In this document: in pieces, positions 56,228 to 64,000 of the stretch
Layout of the letters: every line of letters starts with the position of its first letter
Numbering within the stretch: the first letter of the stretch is position 1
Assembly (NCBI GenBank): GCA_030407315.1
Contig: JALQPE010001684.1
Location: forward strand, 1-64,000
From: Asparagopsis taxiformis
Lineage: Eukaryota > Rhodophyta > Florideophyceae > Bonnemaisoniales > Bonnemaisoniaceae
Reading direction: 5' to 3'
Length of the DNA stretch: 64,000 nt
The notes under the pieces: model-generated
Database searches by the model: none
What the model saw: the letters and a program-made list of their open reading frames with translations, nothing else
Told to the model about the DNA's origin: nothing
Made by a program: the position numbers and the translations under genes

Positions 56228-56436
56228 CACCGGGCGTCCATTTCAACTTGGTCGTGTATTTTGCATCTGCACGCATAACAGCAACCAAGCAGTCAGGTTC
56301 ACTGCTCGGACGAAGTGCACCTAGAGTGTGAACGATTGGTTTTTGACAGGCGAGTACTGCTCAATAGGTTTCACCCTGGACTAATGGTGGCTGGACATGC
56401 TGCATTATATGATATACTTCAACTCTGGAACGTAGC

Positions 56437-56442
56437 TTTATT
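56437..56442 (-). promoter_or_regulatory. Polyadenylation signal AATAAA
   Basis: 32 bases after the methyltransferase-SET stop on the minus strand; conserved with 2205-2210. Confidence 0.6.
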
Positions 56443-56473
56443 TGTAGTCGAAATGAAAACATCTTTCGTGACC

Positions 56474-59400
56474 CTAATTCCATGCTCTAAACGCTGTCCC
56501 ATAATGAACGTAGAGCTCCTGCCCCGGACGGATATCGCGGATTGCACGTACTACAATGATCTTCGGATTTTCTAGGTCCTTCGCCTTGAGCTTCTTCCCC
56601 GTCGAACCGCTGCTGTAGTTCTCGACAAACTCGACGTTGGCCATCCGCCTGGTGTCTTCCGCCGGAGTGTCCTCACCTCGCAAATACCGCGGGTCGTTGA
56701 TGAACTGCGCCGAACAGAACGGAGCCGGAACAATCCAAATTGGATGCTCGATGTTTTCGTCGTCCTCCGCTGTTGCATACAGCTTGATGGCATACATCAA
56801 GAATGTTTCCTTCGTTATCGCCATGTGACCCTCTCCGTACGCGAACCTCATCGACTCCTTGCTCATATCAGAGTACACAACAGTTCCGTAGTATGCACAT
56901 ACTTCGTCGCCAACATTAAATGTCTGTTCAGCGAAGAGCCCTCTTCCTGCATTTGGATGCTTAATCAGCGATGGTCGAACGCTCAATTTTTTCGCAACAC
57001 AATCGTGTGCCCGCATCACGCGAGGGTTTTCAGTTTGCAACCAGCGGCGCAGGGAAGAAGGTGGCCAATAATGTACCGGTTTTTCCATGTGCTCGTGCGA
57101 CGCAATCGACTCTGGGCACAGCTGCCAGAGGTACTGCCGAATATATTTCGGGAACCTCTGGTACAGGGGAAGGCCAGGTGGGGGTTCGATGATCCTGCGT
57201 TCCCTCTGCGTACGCATCGTGACAGAAGGGGACGCCAAGAACTTCTCAGCACTCTGTTTCGCTTCTGTCGTGACCCTCATGTCAGTGTTGTTTGAAAGAA
57301 TTACACGTGACATGACTGCACACAGCTTTGGAAGCGATCGTGCCACACACAATTTGTCCATGTCACTGCCGACGAAAACACGGTGCTCAGGCAAGCTCAT
57401 AGCTGCTTTTCCCGTTGCGAAAGTGCCAGAGAATGGATCGACAACAATATCACCAGGCTGTGAATGCTGGCTGATCAACTCCATCATGAGAGCGACGCTC
57501 TTCTGCTCTGCACGAACTCTGACCGTAGCACCGGTTGTGCTCCTTGTTCGCCACACCATCTCATTCGAATCGATGGCGGGCATATTGATGGTGACGTTGC
57601 ACCACGCCGGGTACGTGCCGTCCATGTATCCGTGGTTCCTATAGGCCACCATCTCGCTTCCAGTCTTGAACGGAACACCTCGCTTCCAGAAGTGGATAGC
57701 GACCTCTGCCATGTTCATGCGTTGGTACCTCTTCCGCCCCGGCATTTGATAGAGGTGCCCAGGTAGTCGGACAAACAACAGAGGTACCTCGCCAACGAAG
57801 AAAACTGAATTCCGAACGACGTCCTCCTCCTCCTCGTCTCCTCCTCATCCGCACTTTCTTCGCCACTGTGCTGCGATGCTTCGGAGTCCGAATTCATGGA
57901 CGTAACCTCTTCTTCATCCGACCCGTCATCACTGGCAGCAGCATCGGTTGGGCCTTCTGACTGCGGTCCTTTGTACGTTTCCAAGTAATGGAACCATTCG
58001 TAGAACTGCAAAACGGAGCAGAACACGATGCCGTGGCCACCGGGGCGCAACAGCTCGTCAAACACTTCGATGCTAGCCTGCATATCTTCTGCAGTTAGCC
58101 TGTCGTACGAAGAGTTGGAATCGTTCCTCTTACGACGAACATTGTAGGGCGGATCAGTCAGAATGAGCTGAACGTTGCCCGTGATGGGCACGTGTTCTCG
58201 GCTCTCGTCGGCACTGACCAAATCTTCGAAAGGGACGTCGTACACCCGGCAATACTGACTCATTTTCGAAAGAAAGTCCTTTGCGAGAGCCTGCCCTTCA
58301 CTTTCCTGCTCTTCTGTCGCATGGGGTGACGGTGACGGGGGAGACGACGGCCCTTGGGCAGTAAGACTGGTCCTCCCAGGTCCAAGTTGAAGCCTGGTTG
58401 TGTGTCTTGTCGACGGAACCAAACCTCTCCCTCCTGTGTTGCGACGAGTGGGAGTGTCATCAACCGGCTTGGGGACCTTTTCTGCGTCCGCGACTTGTGG
58501 TGCCGGGCGGAGGACAGCCATAACGTCTTCGTCGAGGGTGTCAAAGTACGCTGGCAGCTTGTCCGGATTTCCGCTTGACAAGTATATTTCCAGCGCCCCC
58601 CAGCGGTCGGACTCCGGCCAGGTGTACAGGTCCGGGTTGACGATAAGAAACTGCAACCGGTCGAAGAACTTCCTCACAAGGTCCCTAAATGCACTGTGCT
58701 GCGCACTGGTTCTTGTCTCTACTTTTCCACCATATCCATCAGGATGAGATAGGGGAGCTTTGTCGTGGTAGAGATCTAGCTTCTGCTCCATCGGTGCGAA
58801 TAGACCTTCATCGAGCACGTCAAACCAATGCTCACTGCTGTCGAAAATGATGTACGGCGCCATCAACTCTTCGAAGCTGGAAAACTTTGCGGCGAAGGCC
58901 ACATCGGTCCAAGCATGGTATAAAACTTGAACCACGTAACAAGCTCGATTAGTGCTTTTCCGATGGGCTGGGACGCGTGCGGCTTCGTTCCCCTCTTCGG
59001 CCGCGTCGCCTATTCGGCGACGCGGCAGGTTCTTGTTGTGATTTCGGATGATAGACAACGCTTGGAAATACATCAATACCTCGAACGTTTCCGGTGGAGC
59101 AAGAACGAAGGCGCTTGGTTCCCCGCGCTGCGGCGCCTGTAGTGGCGAAGGAAGCATGTTACATCCAATAAGGAAGGTCTGCGGCACGATCCCAGAAAGG
59201 ATGCAGTGCTCAACCCATTGCCCGATACGCTCATCCTGTCTTGAAAACTCGGCAATCGGTAATGCCAGACGAACAATCTGCTTGGCTCGCTCAACGTTCA
59301 TCTCTGCCATGACGATTTCGGCAACATCCGCCTCGACTCCAGCATTCTTCGAACGACCGCTGAAGGACATGCTGAGTCGACCTTGCAGCGCCAGAAATTG

Positions 59401-59676
59401 TTCTTCCGTGCCCTGCGCAACCCAAGCGCCAAGGTCCGCGTATGTGAAACCTCCCGGCTTGTCCGTCAAGTCTGCGAAACTTGAGTGGGCGAACAAATCC
59501 AGCAAGAGGCGGAGGAAGTCTTTGCCAGCGAGAGTAGTTTCGCGGGCGGCGCGACCTACGTTTCGACGTGTACCCATGTCACTAGAATCCTCCCAAGGGC
59601 TAGCGGGTTCGCGCAGAATTGGCACGGTTGCGTCGTCAACGATCGGATTGCTGTTGCGCCTGCGCTTATTCGTCAT
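56474..59676 (-). CDS. DNA methyltransferase-SET fusion protein (element B)
   Basis: ATG at 59676 (MTNKRRRNSNP, basic). Two overlapping ORFs of 653 and 434 codons are joined by one indel in a GAG-rich acidic run near 57835; the left copy has an extra G there and stays in frame, so one protein of about 1,070 residues is expected. Residues 1-400 are helical domain X. LILTDPPYNVRRK at about 500 and LRPGGHGIVF are beta-class methyltransferase motifs, and DPFSGTFATGKAA plus VGSDMD form the AdoMet site, so the catalytic motif comes first as in N6/N4 enzymes; DPPY favours N6-adenine. The C-terminal 190 residues carry SET motifs: AGRGLFAEQTF, YYGTVVYSD, FINDPRYL, and IRPGQELYVHYG. FIND replaces the usual NH in the SET core, so activity is uncertain. 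Confidence 0.8.
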
Positions 59677-60027
59677 AATGGAATGAGTGGAAATTCGGTA
59701 CAGGATGGCGACCGCTCGGCGAGACAGTCAAATTTGACGACGTATCTCGTGACGTTTGCACTCTTTCGTGAGGAACACTGGTTGATATCGAACGGAACAG
59801 AGTATACGGGTACACAGCACTGGAAAGGTCTTGAAACCCGTAACCGGTGTAGGTAATAAGTTGTGACGGATACGTGGTAGAGAAAAATTTTAAAAAGATT
59901 GTGATTCCCTGTCTTTGAGTGTTGTACTGCACGGCCGCCATGGCGGCTGTGACTGCAGTCACATAGGTTGTCACAGGTGCATCACGCTTACCAGGTGAGC
60001 GACATCCGGACGGCCACTGGACATGGG

Positions 60028-60206
60028 GATGTCCAGCTCAGATGCATTGCTGGCCAGACCAGAAATTCTACAATTTCGGGCAGAAAAAATATTGCAAAAA
60101 ACATCGATTTGGCGGTCGATTGTGCCGTACGGCACATCCCCATCTCAAAAACATGTTCACATGTGCATGTTTTTGAGAACAGCCCAAATTTTAATTCAAA
60201 TCAGGA
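60028..60206 (+). repeat. Inverted flank repeat of methyltransferase-SET gene, outer
   Basis: Same unit as 2421-2603, with scattered substitutions. It lies about 350 bp upstream of the methyltransferase start. Confidence 0.8.
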
Positions 60207-60503
60207 TGCGGATATTCGTCTTCTAGCATTGGCAGAACACATTCGTATAACCACATTTGGAGAACCTGAGCCCAGAGCTATCGGTTTTGGCGGGAGCTAA
60301 GCCATATCTCATATAATCAGTAACTACTTCCCGCCAGCTGAGTGGTGGAACCCCTGCTATTTCTACCAACGAGACATACGGGGTGTCAACTCGGCAATCG
60401 TATATGATTTGGGTGCTAAATTTATTCAAGAGACGAATGGGCTTCGAAAAGGAGCCCAGCAACGTCTTCTTGTGATCCATGGGTATAGGACTACTCTCTA
60501 TTC
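60207..60503. other. Spacer, nothing recognised
   Basis: About 300 bases between the flank repeat and the 111-bp repeats; short ORFs only. Confidence 0.4.
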
Positions 60504-60780
60504 TTCTCCAGGCTTCCACATAGCCTCCTCATCCACCTCCGTTAATGGAAAGAATATACGAACCGCACCTCAACATGCTTTTTTCTCTCATCCATGGTAC
60601 TGACATCTCACATGTTCTCCAGGCTTCCACTAGCCTCCTCCACCTCCGTTAATGGAAAGAATTCCGAACCGGACCTGAACACGTGTTTTCTTCTCATCCA
60701 TGGGTACTGACATCTCACATGTTCTCAACATGTGAGATGTCAGTACCAGAGAAGTTCTCCAGGCTTCCTCCGTAGCCTGT
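60504..60780. repeat. 111-bp tandem repeats with a 45-bp palindrome
   Basis: Units start at 60504 and 60615 (TTCTCCAGGCTTCCAC...), with a partial third at 60755. The palindrome 60703-60747 has 21-base arms and a 3-base spacer; it inverts the TACTGACATCTCACATG end of the unit. Confidence 0.85.
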
Positions 60781-60954
60781 CTTGCATTCCAGCGGTCACG
60801 ATAGGTGTGTACCTAACAAAATTTCGGTTGTATTGTGTTATTTTTCCAGCGATTGGCGTTCACGACCATTCTTCAAGCAACGTGAAAACCTACCATCCAC
60901 ATCACTCCAATACGTCAACGTCAACCATCTCTTTTCCTTTCCAACTCAACAACC

Positions 60955-63900
60955 ATGGCGGATACGCATTTCAGCAGTTTGTTTTCAACGGTTTGCGGCG
61001 ATCAAGTGAGCGCGTCAGCGGAGTCGCGCGGACTCAAGCGCGGGGTCGATGTCAATTTGTTTGCGGACGTGGACGGTGCGGCTGTGCATATGGGACGGCT
61101 TCGGTGAGCACTGCTGGGTGGCGATGTTGGCCTTCCGCGCACACTGCACAACCACAAGCTGCCGGAAACCGACGAGCGGACTATATCGTCGTGCGCAACA
61201 TTGCGACTAAGGACAAGTTCAAGGACCTCCCGTTCCCGTACATGTTTGATGGCGCCGAGGGACCGCCGGAGACGATGGGTGGAGCATACGCCGCGGCGTT
61301 TTTACCCTTGGGATACTCGGATGATGCGCCCCGCTGCGGAGGATGGCCCTAGCGACATTCGTACCCCTGCTGCAGCGTCAAACTTCAACGCAGCGACGAA
61401 CCAGGCCAGCTCGGGACGGATGCCCAGTACCAGTCCGGCAGGCGAAATCACTGGTTCGGGGGGTACGAAAAGCATCCAGCACGCTCCATTCCGGTTTCGG
61501 GAGGCACGAAGCGCCCTGCTCGCTCTGCAAGACCCTCAAGTGGAGGCACGAAGCACCCTGCTCGCTCCAACGTCACCGAAGCTACTACGCAGGACGTAAC
61601 CGAGGTGGACGACGAACCGGAGGTGGCGGAGAGCATTCGTGAGCAGCAGGGGACGCAAATTACGGTGCCCAAGTTTGTGACGTCGGATTACGTCGGAGAA
61701 GGAGCGACTGTGTTGGTGAGGCAGCTAGTGGAACCGGCCGTGACCCTTCGGGATGTGAAAGAAGACCACGTGGAGGACCTGCGCAACAATATGTTGGCTG
61801 GGGGGTATGTGAGCTCTTCGCGTATCACTGTGACGGTGCTGAGGTCGCAGAACACGCATCTGTCCGCCGACACGCGTCTGTTCCAGAATGGCAAATTCCA
61901 TGCCAATGCGAACGTGACCGTGATCGACGGACTGCATCGTCTCAATGCTATGCATAGCATTGCCGATGACTTCACGCGCCTCACCCGTATGCACAGAACC
62001 AAGCTGCCACAGGACGCAAATCGCTTGCGCTGGGTTACTCAGCCTCTGGATGTGTACTACCTTCGCCGCAAGGACAACAGTGATCTTCAGCCTCATGAGA
62101 TCATCCACAAGAGTGCAGAGTCGAACCATACGACTGGGACGCAACTGACGGAGCGCTCCCTGGTTCGAATCTTGTCGTCCATCCAGCAGTTTCATCCGTA
62201 CGATTGCTGTTGCAAATAACGTGGAAAACGCTGGCGACTTGCGTGAGTCTGATGTCATCCGAACATTGTTCGAGGCGCAGTTCATGGGATGATGAATTCA
62301 ACGAACACGGCCGGCGGTGGACGCGTTTGGCTATAGCAACGCTGAAGCATCCTGTTCTCGACGAAGTGTTGCGTGAGCTGAACAATTCTGAGCGCCGCAA
62401 CGAGATTGGGATAACGCACCTGGACCACAAGATAGTGCGCGAGTTGCTGGAAGAAAACTTTGTCTTCGTCTTGCGTGGTCTTTCGGAGTACTTGAACCCT
62501 GCTCATGGTGGACGTCCGGATGGACGCTTTGACGTGAACGACTTCTATACATACGTCCGTCGCGTGACTGCAATAGCAAATTCTCTGTACGCTGCGTTGG
62601 GCGCCCAAAGAGTATTATGCGCAAGTCATTTCTGAGCACAGAGATGGCAATTGGGTTCGGTTAAGCAGCCGAAGGAGTTGCAATGGCATCTCACCAATGC
62701 CATTGCAATGTATAGAGGGGACGACCGGAGCAGTGAGGTTCGAATGCGACGGAGAACCACGCGTTTACAGGATTTGGAACGAACTTGAAAGAGTTTTTCA
62801 ATCCGACATTGAAGAAGAAGACTAAGGCTCGACGCAAACGCCGCCCTTCTGCTGCCAATGTGAGACTCACTCACAAGAAGCAGCGGAATGTCGAACATGA
62901 GCCTGCTTCGCATGGCATCCGCCGCCGTTCACAGCGACTTCGCTCGACGGGGAGCACACGCCTCGAGGAAGAAGAGCCGGTTGTGGTACAACAATCCGCC
63001 GGGGAAGAAGAGCAGGCCGTTGTTGATAAACCCACCGATCAACAACAAGCCACTGTTTCCGGTGATGAGGGTGACGAAGACTCCGCCCGTTCCCCGATTC
63101 TGCCGTTGAGATTGTCCCCCAAGATAACCAACGTGCTGGTGCGACTCCCTCCAACCAAGAATCTGTCCATACCGCTTCGGACGAGGAAGAAAACAACAGT
63201 GCAGATGAGGGCCATGTCAAAAGCAAGGGGGTCCGCGAAGTGACAATTACACTCACTGTTCCGGAAGGAGTCGAAGTCGATGAAGACGGTTACATCGTTC
63301 GTGACTCTCCATCTGAACACGACCTCCTGTTCGACGACCGTATGCCATCTCTTCCTGACGATTTCGAAGTCAAAGACCGAGCCGAAGGGCATCATCTGGC
63401 GCAGCGTCCCGCGGACGTCATCGCATCGGTGAGGGTTGGCTGTCTGCCCCGATTGAGCTCAGGTTGTTATTGGAGAGTGTGGAAATCGATGAGGAGGGCA
63501 GAGAGGTGAGGTATTTGAAGCAAGTGGCGATGGACCCTGTGTTTGAGGGGCTGCATATTCCGGAACAACATCGGGCTCGTCATCTTGTTTTCGAGATCGA
63601 GACCATCTATCCGATGTTTTTCGCAGCGTGGAAGATGGCTGCCAAGGCGATGTGTGAGCCTACATCGACGTTTCTACCCTCGAGGCTGGACTTCGCCCAG
63701 GTTGCGCGAATGTCTACAAGCTGGAAGGATTCGTATGAGGCCGGCACTGGTATGGCGTACTTCCACAATTGCCGAACGGAAATCAACGAGCGAGGGTATA
63801 CGGTGATGCACAATTTCGCGGATGTAAGCTACCTCGATGCGTCGGACAAGTTCCCATTTGACTTGGGTCTCATGGAAGAATTCCTAACCAGGAATTGTTT

Positions 63901-64000
63901 CGGTACTTCTTGGGAACATGGGAGGGGGAGGAGGTGCACAAGGACCCTGGGAACCGGCAGCTGTGGAGTCCTATTGTCAATACGGGGGACGATGAAACAG
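60955..64000 (+). pseudogene. ParB-like gene of element B, frameshifted, runs off the window
   Basis: Likely start ATG 60955 (MADTHFSSLFSTVCGD) in ACCATGG context. The clearest piece (61605-62219) carries the ParB-like signature VTVIDGLHRLNAM and VYYLRRKDNSDLQPHEIIH. These match EVEVLDGAHRSKAV and the following helices of element A's ParB ORF. Later pieces: 62290-62635 (RNEIGITHLDHKIVRELLEE), a very basic stretch (KKKTKARRKRRPSA, 62785-63243), and an open frame without an early ATG from about 63430 to 63890 (RARHLVFEIETIYPMFFAAW), continuing in a shifted frame to the edge. It is divergent from the methyltransferase-SET gene. Many one-base breaks: pseudogene or poor consensus. Confidence 0.6.

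Larger units (their letters stand above)
47847..58660 (-). mobile_element. Element B, right copy: part matching the left arm
   Basis: Reverse complement of 1-10633 with the same gene order. It is the better copy of the methyltransferase-SET gene. The stated end only reflects the left window edge; the element presumably continues through the methyltransferase start (59676) and perhaps the ParB-like gene beyond 60955. The arm is about 180 bp longer than the left because of one extra 43-bp repeat and one extra microexon-like unit (49070-49195). Confidence 0.85.

Noticed and set aside
56046..60206. Calling the methyltransferase-SET gene a proven separate transposon
   Set aside because: No target duplication at the outer edges of the inverted repeats and no transposase inside, so only reported as a possibility.

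Overview
The window looks like a repeat-rich piece of a eukaryotic nuclear genome. It carries Ty3/gypsy and copia-type LTR retrotransposons, a Plavaka-type transposase, AATAAA signals just after or overlapping stop codons, TATA boxes, splice-site-like motifs and chromatin-type domains (SET, chromodomain, Tudor-like). I see no rRNA, tRNA, CRISPR array or bacterial operon. A red alga is my best guess because genes are intron-poor and LTR elements dense, but this is inference and I hold it weakly. Almost everything recognisable is mobile DNA or its remains.

Layout. (1) 1-10633 is the left arm of a large inverted repeat; 47847 to about 58660 is the right arm. The arms are near-identical copies of one big element in opposite orientation, here called element B. 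Element B has a repeat-rich terminus, an array of splice-site-like microexons, a Plavaka transposase, a coiled-coil protein, a protein joining a DNA methyltransferase to a SET domain, and (right side only, 60955 to the window edge) a ParB-like gene. (2) 10634-19690 is a 5'-truncated gypsy element (gypsy-1). (3) 19700-25790 is AT-rich and mostly non-coding, with eroded ORFs. (4) 25790-45870 is a second element (element A), bounded on both sides by arrays of GGCAGTA/TACTGCC motifs. It carries a ParB-like ORF joined in frame, through one TAA, to a related methyltransferase, plus a Tudor-like gene and a helical protein gene. A complete 12.1-kb gypsy element (gypsy-2, 29474-41554, with 658-bp LTRs and a 5-bp target duplication) sits inside it. 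(5) 45905-47846 is a broken copia element that ends exactly where element B's right copy begins.

Main idea. Elements A and B carry two versions of what looks like one mobile epigenetic kit: a ParB-like DNA-binding/nuclease-fold domain, a shared helical domain (here 'X') fused to a beta-class DNA amino-methyltransferase (DPPY/DPPF), and an accessory helical protein. The methyltransferase is fused to a SET domain in B. In A it is fused to ParB and accompanied by a Tudor-like protein. ParB-methyltransferase pairs are familiar in phages; here they sit in eukaryotic transposons beside histone-type domains.

Second theme. Both gypsy elements carry a large related ORF antisense to and downstream of pol, with TATA-like sequence in front of it.

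Limits. Most element B genes are split by one-base indels that differ between the two copies, so some breaks may be assembly errors. No domain search could be run; all domain calls are from motifs read by eye.
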